A stretch of 64,000 nt of DNA from Hymenobacter sedentarius (GCF_001507645.1 NZ_CP013909.1:1922001-1986000); one strand, 5' to 3'; positions 37,326 through 46,206 are shown, counted from the first letter of the stretch. The notes: generated by a model not told the origin, from the sequence alone. Program-made: numbers and translations.

Positions 37326-39707
37326 TTAGTAAAGCGCGACTTTCTGGCTGATTTTAAACTCGGGTACCGCCAGCTGGTAGATGCCGGAAGGCAGCGGCTT
37401 GCTGATGGACAAGCGCAGCTCGTTCGAGCCGGTGTAGAGGCGGGCGGCTTGCTCGTGCACGAGGCGGCCGGTGAGGTCGAACATGCGGATGGTGACGGTT
37501 TGCTCGCGGTTGGTTTGCAGCACCAGGTCGATGCGGTCGGAAGAAGTGGGGTTGGGGTACACGCTCATCTCGGCGGCAGGCGCATCGGGTGTGGCGGCCA
37601 GTGCGGCTGCGTCGCGGCGACCGGTCATGGCGCCCGTTACCACGGTGGGGGCGGTGTAGGTGGCTTTCACGAAGCAGCGCTGGGCGGGGTTGGCGGTAGA
37701 GGCGTTGCTGGCCTGCAGCGTGTACCAGCCCTCGGCCGGCACGGTGTAGGAGCCGGTGAGGGTGCCCGTGCCCGTGAGGCTGCTCACGATGCTGCCGGCG
37801 CTGTTCACCACGTCTACCTTCAGGCTGCGGGTGGCATCGGTGGGGTAGAGGTTGTAGGTAATCGCCTTGCCAGAAGCCACGTAGATGCGGCCGGCTTTGC
37901 GCGTGGCGGTGGAAGCGGCGGGCAGTTGGCCGCCCTGGCCCAGCGAGCGGGCGTCGCGGTCGCCGAGGTCATCGGCCAACTCCCATTCCTGGCTGGTGGT
38001 GAGCGCGGGCCGGGTGTAGCCGGTGGTGGCATTCACGGGTGCCCATACGGAATAGCCGCGGCGGCCACTGGCGGCCGTGCCGTTGCACGGCGGCGTGTTG
38101 ATGGCTACCGTTTGCGAGCCGCTCACCGTGACGGTGGCGGTGCCATTGGCGCCCGAGTAGTCCTTGAGCACGGTGCCCGCGGGGAAGTCGCAACTCACGG
38201 TGTTGTTCTGCCAAGTGGCGTAGCTGTCGTTGATGCCGATGATGGCCTTGGTGCTGCGCTCAATCACGAGGTGGTCGGCGGCCTGGTAGCGCACTTTGTA
38301 GGCGCCGTCCTTGAAGTGCAGGTTCTGGTGGCACCACACCAAGTTCACCAAATCGTCGCGGGTGGGCAGGTCCACGGTACTTTTGGGGCTGTGGGCGTAG
38401 CGCTTGCTGGTATTGCCCACGTTGAACAGGTCTTCGAAGAAGAGCATGGGCGAGCCGTCCATGGCCAGGGCCGCAGCATAGGCAGCTGACAAGCGCGGGT
38501 CGAACGGGTCGATGTGGGGCGCCAGCTCCGAGCCCGTGTTCCAGCCGATGTAGTTGCCGTTGGCATCGAGCTGGGGCCGCATGGTGTCGTGGTTGTTCAC
38601 GAAGGGCACGGTGCGGTGCACGTAGGTGCCGTTGGTGAGCACCACGCGCGTGCCCTGCTGGTAGCCGGGCAAGGTGCCCAGGTCAAAGCTGCCGCCCTGG
38701 CTCACGATGTTGTAGAGGCCGTTGCGCAGCGAGAAGTCAAACGTGCCCGAGCGGTTGTTCACGTTGGTGCACCACTGGTCCATTTGCGTTGAGGAGCCCA
38801 CCCATTCGCCCACGGCGTACATGGTGGCGCCGCCCGACGCCCAGCCGGCGTTGCTTTGCAGGTTGTAGAGGAAGTCTTCGCTCGCAAAATCCGGGAAGTG
38901 CTTCACCGCGTCGAGGCGCACGCCATCGAAGCCTACTTGCTTTTTGTACCACACCAGCCAGTCACGGTTGCCGGTGCGCATGTAGTCCGAGGCCTGGGCC
39001 GGGTTGTAGGTGGCGTTGGAGCTCAGGCCGTTGGAGCCCGGGTAGTAGCTGATGTCGGGGCCGAAGTAGGGCGCGTTCCAGTCGCCCGAAGTAGTGTTGT
39101 TGCCGGGGTTGGGGTTGAAGTTCTGCCAGTTCTTGGAAAACCGGCCGCTGCGCGAGAGGTAGTCGGCGGCGCTTTCGTCGCCGGCCGGCTTGCCGTAGCT
39201 CACGTAGCGGAAGTTCTTGTAGCGGTTGGTGGTGCCGTCGTCGTAGGCCGCCGGGTCCTGGCCGCCGGCGCCCGACGAAGACCCGGCCCCGTCGTTGTGG
39301 TTGAGCACAATGTCCTGAATCACCTCAATGCCGTTGGCGTGCAGCACGGCCACGGCGCGCAGCAGCTCGTCTTTGGTGCCCATGCGGGTGGCCAAAAAGC
39401 CCTTCTGCCACTTGTCGCCTAGGTCGTAGTTATCGAAAGGCGAGTAGCCGTTGCCCTGGTTGCCGTTTTTGATGGTGGGCGGAATCCAGATGGCGTCCAC
39501 GCCCATGGTTTTCAGGCGGGGGGCCAGGTCGGCCAGGTAGTTGGCCCAGCCATTGGGGTAGTTGCTGTTCCAGTAGTCCCACCAGAAGGCTTGCAGCACC
39601 ACCTTTTGAGCCCGGGCCGCCTGGTTGTCCAGCCCAAGCAGTAGTGCCAGCATCAGCAGGAGCCGAGCCGCGCGGGGAATGAAATTTTGAGGAGTAGATT
39701 TTGGCAT
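37326..39707 (-). CDS. Secreted GH13 alpha-amylase with T9SS sorting domain
   Basis: Alpha-amylase hydrolyses internal alpha-1,4 bonds of starch and glycogen. The 793-residue protein has a signal peptide (LLLMLALLLGLDNQAARAQ). A catalytic barrel follows with conserved regions DIVLNHN, GVRLDAVKHF (nucleophile Asp), AVGEW (acid/base Glu) and FVNNHDT (third Asp). A beta domain C with GRRGYSVWAP is next, and the protein ends with a type A sorting tail (VYPNPTSSDRIDLVL to KISQKVALY). It is therefore probably exposed on the cell surface or released through the type IX system. The ATG at 39707 is chosen over 39767, giving a proper signal peptide. Confidence 0.93.
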   Translation of the reverse strand: MPKSTPQNFIPRAARLLLMLALLLGLDNQAARAQKVVLQAFWWDYWNSNYPNGWANYLADLAPRLKTMGVDAIWIPPTIKNGNQGNGYSPFDNYDLGDKWQKGFLATRMGTKDELLRAVAVLHANGIEVIQDIVLNHNDGAGSSSGAGGQDPAAYDDGTTNRYKNFRYVSYGKPAGDESAADYLSRSGRFSKNWQNFNPNPGNNTTSGDWNAPYFGPDISYYPGSNGLSSNATYNPAQASDYMRTGNRDWLVWYKKQVGFDGVRLDAVKHFPDFASEDFLYNLQSNAGWASGGATMYAVGEWVGSSTQMDQWCTNVNNRSGTFDFSLRNGLYNIVSQGGSFDLGTLPGYQQGTRVVLTNGTYVHRTVPFVNNHDTMRPQLDANGNYIGWNTGSELAPHIDPFDPRLSAAYAAALAMDGSPMLFFEDLFNVGNTSKRYAHSPKSTVDLPTRDDLVNLVWCHQNLHFKDGAYKVRYQAADHLVIERSTKAIIGINDSYATWQNNTVSCDFPAGTVLKDYSGANGTATVTVSGSQTVAINTPPCNGTAASGRRGYSVWAPVNATTGYTRPALTTSQEWELADDLGDRDARSLGQGGQLPAASTATRKAGRIYVASGKAITYNLYPTDATRSLKVDVVNSAGSIVSSLTGTGTLTGSYTVPAEGWYTLQASNASTANPAQRCFVKATYTAPTVVTGAMTGRRDAAALAATPDAPAAEMSVYPNPTSSDRIDLVLQTNREQTVTIRMFDLTGRLVHEQAARLYTGSNELRLSISKPLPSGIYQLAVPEFKISQKVALY

Positions 39708-40037
39708 TGTGTGGGAATTTTGGTTGTGAAAAATGAAGAAAAAACTGTATGGTATTAGGCGAAGCATGGCTTGCCTATCCTTCTGATTTTTAAGATTAAA
39801 AGGTGAATTTCCGCGCAGGAGTTGCCAATAAACGGCATATATTTTTAATCGTTGCCTTAATAAATATTTATTTTATTTATTTATAATTATTAAGGGTTTA
39901 TGTGCCTGCCACGAAGAGCCATTTTTGCGATATAGTGGGCAGGGGCAGTAGCGCGGCGGCCCTGGCAAAAGATTTTAAATGCTCCTTTTTTCAAGGAAAA
40001 TATTGGGCTGTTTCTTTCCCAGCAGTACCTTCAAGTA
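39708..40037. other. AT-rich divergent intergenic region
   Basis: This 330-base region lies between the - strand amylase and the + strand L,D-transpeptidase, so it should hold both promoters. Bases 39838-39900 are almost pure A/T. No exact -7 box was found on either strand and no gene is seen. Confidence 0.55.
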
Positions 40038-40928
40038 ATGGTTGTATCGGTTGAATTGTGTGCTACTCGGGCTGTTTCCAAGTGGTCGGCTTGGGGGCGT
40101 TGCTTTTTGGTTGCAGTAGTGGTTGCGGGGCTAGGCAGTTGCCAGGTGCGCGCCGACGAAGCCCCTGCGCTACCAAGCTCAGTTCAGGCCGCATTGCTGG
40201 CGACCAGGCCAGCCGCAGTTTCAACTCCTGCTGACGAGACCCTGCCTGATTTGCTCGCGCTTACGCCCATCGCCCCGCTGCCCAACGTGCCCGACACCTT
40301 GCGCCAGGCCATCCGGCAGCTTCACGCGGCCCTGGGCCCCGCGGCGGCAGCCTTGCGCCCCGCCGTGCTGGAACAGGCCTGCGTGGGCTACCTCACCCTG
40401 CACCCCACCGGGCGCATCGAGCGCGGCGGCTTGCTGGCCGTGGCCGATATGGACCTGCCCAATACCACGGAGCGCCTCTGGGTGCTCGATTTGCGCCATG
40501 CGAAGGTGCTGCACCGCAGCCTGGTGGCGCACGGCGAAGGGTCGGGAGCTGTGCGGGCTACCCGGTTTTCGAACGAGGAGAAATCGGCCTGTACTTCGCT
40601 GGGCTTCTACCGTACCGCCGATACTTACGACGGCATCCACGGCTATTCGCGCCGCATCGAAGGGCTCGACAAGGGCCAGAACGCCAATGCCTACGACCGG
40701 TACGTGGTGCTGCACGCCGCCGACTATGCCAGCCCCAACTACATCCGGCAGCACGGCCACCTGGGCTACAGCCGCGGCTGCCCGGCCCTGCCGCCCGAGC
40801 AGTTCAAGGCCATTATTGCCTCGGTGCGGGTGGGCAGCCTGCTGCTGATAAGCGGCCCGAGGCTGACCTCGCGCTGGCTAGATGGGCGGGCTGCCGGGCG
40901 GCGCTTTTTGGCGCGGGGCTGGGAATAA
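40038..40928 (+). CDS. YkuD-type L,D-transpeptidase catalytic-domain lipoprotein
   Basis: This 296-residue protein belongs to the murein L,D-transpeptidase catalytic-domain family, which forms 3-3 cross-links or attaches proteins to peptidoglycan. It has a hydrophobic N-terminal segment followed by the possible lipobox VAGLGSC near residue 35. Active-site blocks are VVLHAADYASPNYIRQHG and LGYSRGCPALP, with catalytic Cys at about residue 248 in SRGCP. It is the first of two adjacent paralogues, 165 bases apart. Confidence 0.88.
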   Translation: MVVSVELCATRAVSKWSAWGRCFLVAVVVAGLGSCQVRADEAPALPSSVQAALLATRPAAVSTPADETLPDLLALTPIAPLPNVPDTLRQAIRQLHAALGPAAAALRPAVLEQACVGYLTLHPTGRIERGGLLAVADMDLPNTTERLWVLDLRHAKVLHRSLVAHGEGSGAVRATRFSNEEKSACTSLGFYRTADTYDGIHGYSRRIEGLDKGQNANAYDRYVVLHAADYASPNYIRQHGHLGYSRGCPALPPEQFKAIIASVRVGSLLLISGPRLTSRWLDGRAAGRRFLARGWE

Positions 40929-41093
40929 AGCACCTATCGGCAGGGCCGTTGAGCTGGCGCCCGGGCCCATAAGCGGAATCTTTTGGGCACCTCACAGGTT
41001 GTAAACCAGCCACCGACCTGCGTTCTCACGTAGAAGGTGGTGAGCCAGTAGCTGTTTGTGCGGCTGCGGGTTCTACAAGACACCAGCTAACCC

Positions 41094-41945
41094 ATGAAAA
41101 TTATGCACCAGCCCAGCGTAGTACAGCGTAAACGCAAGTCGCAACGGCGGGCCCGTCTGGCGCGCCGGGTGATGCCTTTTCTGGCTTCGCTGTTTCTGGC
41201 CACGCCCTTAGCCGGCCCGGTATCGAAGTCGATGGCCGGTACGCGCAACGAGCTGCACCTGCCGAGCAAAGCTTTTTCGGCCGCAGCAGTGTACGACCAA
41301 AAACTGCGGGCTACGTACGACGCCCTTGGGGCGGAGCAGCAGGGTCTGCGCTTCGAAACCTTCGAGAAAGCCATGACCGGCTACCTCAACCTGCGCCAGG
41401 CCGGCCGCCTCGCCGACGACAAGCAGCTGCTGACGGTGGTCGACTTCGACTTGCCTTCTACCGAGAAGCGCCTGTGGGTATTCGATTTGGGCAGCAACAA
41501 AACCTTGTTTCATACCCTGGTAGCCCACGGCCATAATTCCGGCGAGAACGAAGCCACCAACTTCTCCAACACCGACCAAAGCAACATGAGCAGCCTCGGT
41601 TTCTACGCTACCAGCAAGGAATACGAAGGCAAGCACGGCCGCAGCCTGCGCCTGGAAGGACTCGACGAAGGCTTCAACACCAACGCGGCCAGCCGTTCAG
41701 TGGTGATGCACGGGGCCGACTACGTGAGCGAAGAGTTTATCAAGCAGAACGGCCGTCTGGGCCGTAGCCTGGGCTGCCCGGCGTTGCCGCTCGACCAGTA
41801 CGCCCAGATTATCGACGCCGTGCATGGTGGCACCTGCCTGTTCATTAACAGGTCGGACGCCAGCTACAACTCTAAATACCTGAACGAGGACGCCGCCATC
41901 ACCGCATTGGTTTCTACCGCGTCGACGGCTGCTAACCATAGCTAG
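41094..41945 (+). CDS. YkuD-type L,D-transpeptidase catalytic-domain protein (paralogue 2)
   Basis: The 283 residues align with the preceding gene: a shared TFEKAMTGYLNLRQAGRL block, DFDLPSTEKRLWVFDLGSNK, SSLGFYATSKEYEGKHGRSL and the active-site SRS-like region GRSLGCPALPLDQ with Cys at about residue 228. The N-terminus is basic followed by a hydrophobic stretch (MPFLASLFLATPLAGPVSKS), so it is probably exported, but no lipobox is seen. The pair probably arose by tandem duplication. A strong terminator follows. Confidence 0.87.
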   Translation: MKIMHQPSVVQRKRKSQRRARLARRVMPFLASLFLATPLAGPVSKSMAGTRNELHLPSKAFSAAAVYDQKLRATYDALGAEQQGLRFETFEKAMTGYLNLRQAGRLADDKQLLTVVDFDLPSTEKRLWVFDLGSNKTLFHTLVAHGHNSGENEATNFSNTDQSNMSSLGFYATSKEYEGKHGRSLRLEGLDEGFNTNAASRSVVMHGADYVSEEFIKQNGRLGRSLGCPALPLDQYAQIIDAVHGGTCLFINRSDASYNSKYLNEDAAITALVSTASTAANHS

Positions 41946-41964
41946 ATTTTAGATTCCAACATAT

Positions 41965-42007
41965 GAAAAGGCCCCGAATGGATTTCCATTCGGGGCCTTT
42001 TCTTTTT
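41965..42007. terminator. Rho-independent terminator after L,D-transpeptidase 2
   Basis: An 18-base arm (41965-41982, beginning GAAAAGGCCCC) pairs perfectly with 41985-42002 and is followed by a T run. The A run on the other side could make it work in both directions. Confidence 0.92.
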
Positions 42008-42073
42008 CAGTTGGTAGTCTTGCCGAATTGAGCTAAATAAGAACTCACGCACAATTAAGCGTTTAGAAAAAGG

Positions 42074-42172
42074 CGGTCATGCTGAGCGGAGCCGAAGCAT
42101 CTCTACCGCAGTAGTAATCAATGCTAGCTCAACGAAGCGGGCGAGATGCTTCGGCTCCGCTCAGCATGACCG
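42074..42172. repeat. Large inverted repeat with perfect 30-base arms
   Basis: The arms 42074-42103 (starting CGGTCATGCTGAGCGGAG) and 42143-42172 are exact reverse complements and enclose a 39-base spacer. Short imperfect direct repeats flank it (around 42046-42064 and 42182-42203). The structure resembles REP-like or MITE-like dispersed palindromes. No transposase is present. Confidence 0.85.
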
Positions 42173-42252
42173 TACTACAGTTACTTATGCACGATTAAAG
42201 GCGGGCGGTTCAAAGTAATTTCTCCGCTGCCGTCGCATTTTAGCCCAACGGC

Positions 42253-43317
42253 TTACTGCAGCTTAACGCCGAACTTCTTGCCGACGCCTTCCAGGTCCTG
42301 CACCACGGCATCGAGGAGGGGAATGCCTTCCAAGATGCGGTGGGCTGCCATTTCGCGCTCCGGGTCGCCCGGAATCAGCACCTTCTTGCCTTCCACGGCG
42401 TGGGCATTGCGGAAGGTTGAAATCCAGTTGTCCATGTGGGCCTTGAACTCGTCGGCGGGCCTAAAAGCATCCACGCGCATGGCCCCAAAGAAATGCCCCA
42501 GCCCTTGACCCACCGGGTCGGTGGGGGGCTGCAGAAAGGCCACGAACGGCGGCACCCACGGCCCGTAGTTCGCACCAGAGAGCACGGCAGAGAAGATATC
42601 CACGATACTGCCCAGGGCATAGCCCTTGTGCGAGCCCGTGGCGCCGCCCAGCGGCAGCAGCGCGCCGCCATTCTTCACCGCGTTGGCGTCGGTCGAGCCG
42701 CTGCCGTCGGCGTTTTGCACCCAGCCTTCGGGCACTGGCAGCTGCTTGCGTTGGGCTATTTCGAGCTTGCCGTTGGCGGCGGTGGTGGTGGCCAGGTCGG
42801 CCACGAAATCCGGTTGCTCGCCGGCGGGCACGGCCACGGCAATGGGGTTGGTGCCCAGGAGGCGGTCGAGGGAGAAAGTGGGCGCGACCAGGGGAGAGGC
42901 GTTGGTCATGGCCACGCCTATCATGTCGTGCGCGAGGGGCAGCATGGCATGGTAGCCGGCAATGCCGAAGTGGTTGGAGTTTTTGACCGAAACCCAGCCG
43001 GTGCCCACCAGTTGGGCTTTTTCGATGGCCACCCGCATGGCCTTGGGGCCCACCACGAGGCCGAGGCCGCCGTCGCCGTCTACTACGGCCGTGCTGGGCG
43101 TTTCGTACGTCACACCCACCCGGGGCGTGGGGTTTATGCGCCCGGCTTCCCAGAGCCGCACGTAGCCCACCAGCCGGGCCACGCCGTGTGAGTCGATGCC
43201 GCGCAGGTCGGCCGAGAGCAGCGTTTCGGTGGCCAGGGTGGCGTCCGCCTCAGGGCAGCCGATGCTGCGGAAAATGGCTTCGGTGAACGCGAAAAGCTGG
43301 TTGTAGGAAAAGGTCAT
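42253..43317 (-). CDS. Ldh-family (malate/L-lactate-type) oxidoreductase
   Basis: This 354-residue protein fits the Ldh_2 family of NAD(P)-dependent 2-hydroxyacid dehydrogenases (malate, L-sulfolactate, ureidoglycolate types). Family blocks are the N-terminal helix FAFTEAIFRSIGCPEADATL, SADLRGIDSHGVARL, VKNSNHFGIAGYH and NPIAVAVPAGEQPDFVADLA. Substrate specificity cannot be read. The ATG at 43317 begins the family-like MTFSYNQLF; longer in-frame starts overlap the upstream gene. It lies 7 bases after the GNAT-Ppx gene and is likely cotranscribed with it. Confidence 0.87.
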   Translation of the reverse strand: MTFSYNQLFAFTEAIFRSIGCPEADATLATETLLSADLRGIDSHGVARLVGYVRLWEAGRINPTPRVGVTYETPSTAVVDGDGGLGLVVGPKAMRVAIEKAQLVGTGWVSVKNSNHFGIAGYHAMLPLAHDMIGVAMTNASPLVAPTFSLDRLLGTNPIAVAVPAGEQPDFVADLATTTAANGKLEIAQRKQLPVPEGWVQNADGSGSTDANAVKNGGALLPLGGATGSHKGYALGSIVDIFSAVLSGANYGPWVPPFVAFLQPPTDPVGQGLGHFFGAMRVDAFRPADEFKAHMDNWISTFRNAHAVEGKKVLIPGDPEREMAAHRILEGIPLLDAVVQDLEGVGKKFGVKLQ

Positions 43318-43324
43318 GAGGAGG

Positions 43325-44833
43325 CTAGGCCGCGAGCATTTCTGCCAACAGGCCTTCTTTGAGGGCATAAGCCGAGGTGCGAATGCGGGTGATTTCCGAG
43401 ATGCCCAGTACAAAGTCGATGAGCACCGACGCCACCACCAGCATGTCGGCCCGCATGGGCAAAATGCCGGGCAGGGCCAGGCGCTGCTCGTGGTTGCCGC
43501 TGAGCAGGTGGCGGTGGCTAGCCTGGAAGCTGCCCACTTCCAGCTCGGTGCAGGGCGGCAGCTCCGATTCCGTGCGCAAGCGCCCAAGCTGCATGTCGGC
43601 CAGGCTGTCGAAGCTGCCGGAGGCGCCCACCAGGCTCACGGGCTTGTAGCGATGCACCGCTTCAACGAGCGGAGTGAGCACGGAGCTCAGATATTCCTGC
43701 TCGGCCTCGACGGCGGCGGCCGGGAAAATGCCGCTGGGGTCTGGGAAAAAGAGGTCGAGCAGGCGCTGCGCCCCAATTTCAAAGCTTTGCTTCCAGAAAA
43801 TGGTGCTGTGGTTGGCCACGATGAATTCCACCGAGCCGCCGCCAATGTCCATGATGAGGCTGGGGTCGGCGCCCAGGTCCACGGCCTGGCGCACGCCGGC
43901 ACAAATCAACTCGGCCTCCCGCTCGCCGGGGATGACATCGACCTGGATGCCGGTTTGCTCGAAAATGTCGCGCACCAGGTCGGGCCCGTTGCGGGTTACG
44001 CGCATGGCGCTGGTGGCCGTGGCGCGAATTTCCTTGACTTCGTGCAGCTCAATTTCCTCCTTGAAGCCGGCCAGCGTGTGCAGGGCGCGGGCATACGCTT
44101 CGGGGGCGATAATGCCCTGGCTGATGCCGCCCTCCCCGAGGCGCACGCCGGCTTTGGTGCGCAGCAGGGTCAGCGGCTTGTCGCCGGCCACGGCGGGCAT
44201 TTCCACAATAAGCAGGTGGAAGGTGTTGGTGCCGAGGTCGATAAGCGCGAGGCGGCGATGGGGGATTTGGGTCATGTAAGAGGAGGTGCGCACGGCCGCG
44301 GTGAGGTCTTTGTGCATTCGGATGAGGGGCAGGCGCTCCCCGTTGGGAAAAGTAAGGGCGAAATGTTCGTCGGCCAGGTAGCCCAGGCCCCGGTACAAGG
44401 GCTCGCCGGGCAACGTGGCCGCCAGCTCCAGTTGCCGAAAACCGGCCTCGTATGCCGCTTTTTCGCAGAAATGAATGATGGCCCGGCCAATGCCGCGCCG
44501 CGCCCACTGCGGCAGCACAAAAAACGCCCGAATTCGCCCGGGGTGCTGCGCCGGGTCCAGCAATGGGTCCTCGGCGGCTTTGGTCTGGTCGCCGCCAAAG
44601 AGCGTGCTGCGTTTGCTCCAGCCCCCGCAGCCCACCAGCTGGCCCTCGGCTTCGGCCACGTAGTACGTGCCGTCGCTAATGAGCTGGGTGTCTACGCCAA
44701 ACACGTACTGCAGGGCACTCTCAATTTGCCGCGGCGTGTAGTAGCCTATGCTGAGCCGACGCACCGAGGCTTCGATGAGGGCCGTGAGCGCCGGTACATC
44801 GCCCAGAGTGGCCATACGAATGGAATAGGGCAT
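43325..44833 (-). CDS. GNAT acetyltransferase fused to Ppx/GppA phosphatase
   Basis: A single 502-residue frame encodes two units. Residues 1-186 are a GNAT acetyltransferase (MPYSIRMATLGDVPAL, then IRAFFVLPQWARRGIGRAII with the acetyl-CoA-binding Q/RxxGxG/A pattern). Residues 187-502, starting MTQIPHRRLALIDLGTNTFH, are a full-length short Ppx/GppA protein that acts on polyphosphate or pppGpp, with the ATPase-fold motifs DLGTNTFHLLI, TSAMR and LIMDIGGGSVEFI. No stop codon separates them. Either this is a true fusion, or the two were neighbours whose stop codon was lost. A sequencing indel is also possible. The ATG at 44833 is preferred over longer starts. Confidence 0.8.
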   Translation of the reverse strand: MPYSIRMATLGDVPALTALIEASVRRLSIGYYTPRQIESALQYVFGVDTQLISDGTYYVAEAEGQLVGCGGWSKRSTLFGGDQTKAAEDPLLDPAQHPGRIRAFFVLPQWARRGIGRAIIHFCEKAAYEAGFRQLELAATLPGEPLYRGLGYLADEHFALTFPNGERLPLIRMHKDLTAAVRTSSYMTQIPHRRLALIDLGTNTFHLLIVEMPAVAGDKPLTLLRTKAGVRLGEGGISQGIIAPEAYARALHTLAGFKEEIELHEVKEIRATATSAMRVTRNGPDLVRDIFEQTGIQVDVIPGEREAELICAGVRQAVDLGADPSLIMDIGGGSVEFIVANHSTIFWKQSFEIGAQRLLDLFFPDPSGIFPAAAVEAEQEYLSSVLTPLVEAVHRYKPVSLVGASGSFDSLADMQLGRLRTESELPPCTELEVGSFQASHRHLLSGNHEQRLALPGILPMRADMLVVASVLIDFVLGISEITRIRTSAYALKEGLLAEMLAA

Positions 44834-44904
44834 GGCTAAAAGACGTAAAGCAGCTGACGGTATAACGAAAAAGCGGGCGTCGGAGCACGCTACAGCTCGC
44901 TTCC

Positions 44905-45789
44905 CTAGTTGGCGAACCGGCAAAACGTGCCCAGCGGGAGCTTGCGCTGGCCGGCGTCGTGCAAGTAAATTTCGCCCAGCTCGCGCACGCTTTTCTCGCC
45001 GGTAAAAATCTCGGTTACCAGGTTGTCGAGAATCAGCGCGGAGAAGCCCAGCGAGTACAGGTTCACTACGAAGAAGTGGTCGGCGGGGTCGAGCAGCTGC
45101 TGGCTGAGTTTGAGCAGCTCGTTGAGCTCGTCTTCGAGCTGCCATTTTTCGCCGTTGGGGCCGCGGCCGTAGGCGGGCGGGTCCAGGATAAGGCCTTGGT
45201 ACTTGCTGCCGCGCTTCACTTCGCGGCGCACGTATTTCATGGCGTCTTCCACCAGCCAGCGCACGCCGTCAAGCTGGCTGGCTTCCATGTTGTCGCGGGC
45301 CCAGAAGTTGACCTGCTTCACCGAGTCGAGGTGCGTGACGTCGGCCCCGGCGGCGCGGGCGGCCAGCGTGGCAGCTCCGGTGTAGGCAAACAGGTTGAGC
45401 ACGCGCGGCTGCGCGGCGCGGCGCCGCTTGGTCTGGTTGTAGATGAACTGCCAGTTGGGGTCCTGCTCCGGAAACAGCCCCACGTGCTTGAACGACGACA
45501 ACCCCAGCCGGAACTTGAGCTTGAGTCCATCGGGCCGCTCGTAGGCAATGAGCCACTGCTCGGGCATGGCGGGCTTGAGGCGCCACTGGCCTTTTTCGGT
45601 GGAGCCGGCGGCGCGGGCAAACGCGGCATCGGCTTTCTCCCATTCTTTCAGGGGCAGGTGCGGGTCCCAAATGGCTTGGGGCTCGGGGCGCGCCAATACG
45701 TACTTGCCGAAGCGTTCCAGCTTTTGGAAGTTGCCGCAGTCGATGAGCTCGTAGTCAGGCCAGGGGCTCGTGGTCAGGAAATCGTACAT
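44905..45789 (-). CDS. Class I SAM-dependent methyltransferase, RlmI/RlmK-like
   Basis: The 294-residue protein belongs to the COG1092 group that includes 23S rRNA methyltransferase RlmI. The SAM-binding motif I is VLNLFAYTGAATLAARAAGA, followed by DSVKQVNFWARDNMEA. The catalytic motif IV is LILDPPAYGRGPNGEKW. An N-terminal PUA domain is not evident. Substrate is probably rRNA, but is not proven. It is the first gene of a - strand unit with the GNAT-Ppx gene (71-base gap) and the Ldh-family gene. Confidence 0.85.
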   Translation of the reverse strand: MYDFLTTSPWPDYELIDCGNFQKLERFGKYVLARPEPQAIWDPHLPLKEWEKADAAFARAAGSTEKGQWRLKPAMPEQWLIAYERPDGLKLKFRLGLSSFKHVGLFPEQDPNWQFIYNQTKRRRAAQPRVLNLFAYTGAATLAARAAGADVTHLDSVKQVNFWARDNMEASQLDGVRWLVEDAMKYVRREVKRGSKYQGLILDPPAYGRGPNGEKWQLEDELNELLKLSQQLLDPADHFFVVNLYSLGFSALILDNLVTEIFTGEKSVRELGEIYLHDAGQRKLPLGTFCRFAN

Positions 45790-45797
45790 AGAAAGGG

Positions 45798-45805
45798 CAA
45801 AGGTA
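45798..45805 (-). promoter_or_regulatory. -7 box for the methyltransferase gene
   Basis: On the - strand the octamer reads TACCTTTG, an exact TAnnTTTG match, eight bases before the ATG at 45789. The transcript would be nearly leaderless. Confidence 0.55.
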
Positions 45806-46194
45806 GGGGAGGGCCGATTTGGCTGGGCTCCGGCCTGTGGTTTTTGGCCTTTGGAGCCTCATGTGCCGGGCTGGCCACCACTGCAATTCCACAGTTTTAG
45901 CCCACCTTCTCATTCAGCTCAACGGCACTTGGGAAGCGCTTTTCGTAGAAAGAAAGATGTTCAAAATTCCCAAAGACCCCGAATTACCGGCGTGGGTATT
46001 TCTGGCGCTGCGCATAGGCTCGCTGTTGGCCGTGGCCGTTGTGGCCGCCATTGTAGTAAGGTGCAGCGATTACTAGAGCAGCTCAAGGCGCAAGTGTCAG
46101 CTCCATTAGTATGAATTCCTGACGATTAAAGGCCTTAAGGCCGCGGTAAAACGCCGTTCATCGAGGAATGCCAGCTAAGCCGATGGCTAACGCC
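45806..46194. other. Divergent intergenic region with a possible small gene
   Basis: Between the methyltransferase promoter and the PBP promoter the only coding candidate is the 39-residue frame at 45957-46076. A 12-base palindrome GGCCTTAAGGCC lies at 46131-46142 next to ACGATTAAAGGC, a word also found beside the 42 kb palindrome. Confidence 0.5.
45957..46076 (+). CDS. Possible 39-residue membrane protein
   Basis: The frame encodes MFKIPKDPELPAWVFLALRI followed by a hydrophobic stretch (GSLLAVAVVAAIVV) and a short polar end, RCSDY. It looks like a single-span small membrane protein. No family is recognised, and the frame is short enough to occur by chance in GC-rich DNA. No ribosome-binding site or -7 box supports it. 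Confidence 0.3.
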   Translation: MFKIPKDPELPAWVFLALRIGSLLAVAVVAAIVVRCSDY

Positions 46195-46202
46195 TAGCTT
46201 TA
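46195..46202 (+). promoter_or_regulatory. Near-consensus -7 box just before the PBP gene
   Basis: TAGCTTTA is one base off TAnnTTTG and ends four bases before the ATG at 46207, so the transcript could be leaderless. Confidence 0.4.
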
Positions 46203-46206
46203 CCGG

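Larger units (their letters stand above)
41946..42252. other. Convergent intergenic region with terminator and palindrome
   Basis: This 307-base region lies between the convergent L,D-transpeptidase and dehydrogenase genes. It holds the terminator at 41965-42007 and the large inverted repeat at 42074-42172. No gene is seen. Confidence 0.7.

Noticed and set aside
43318-43587. Extended N-terminus for the Ldh-family gene
   Set aside because: The added residues are Cys/Trp/Pro-rich shadow sequence of the GNAT-Ppx gene; the family N-terminus starts at 43317.
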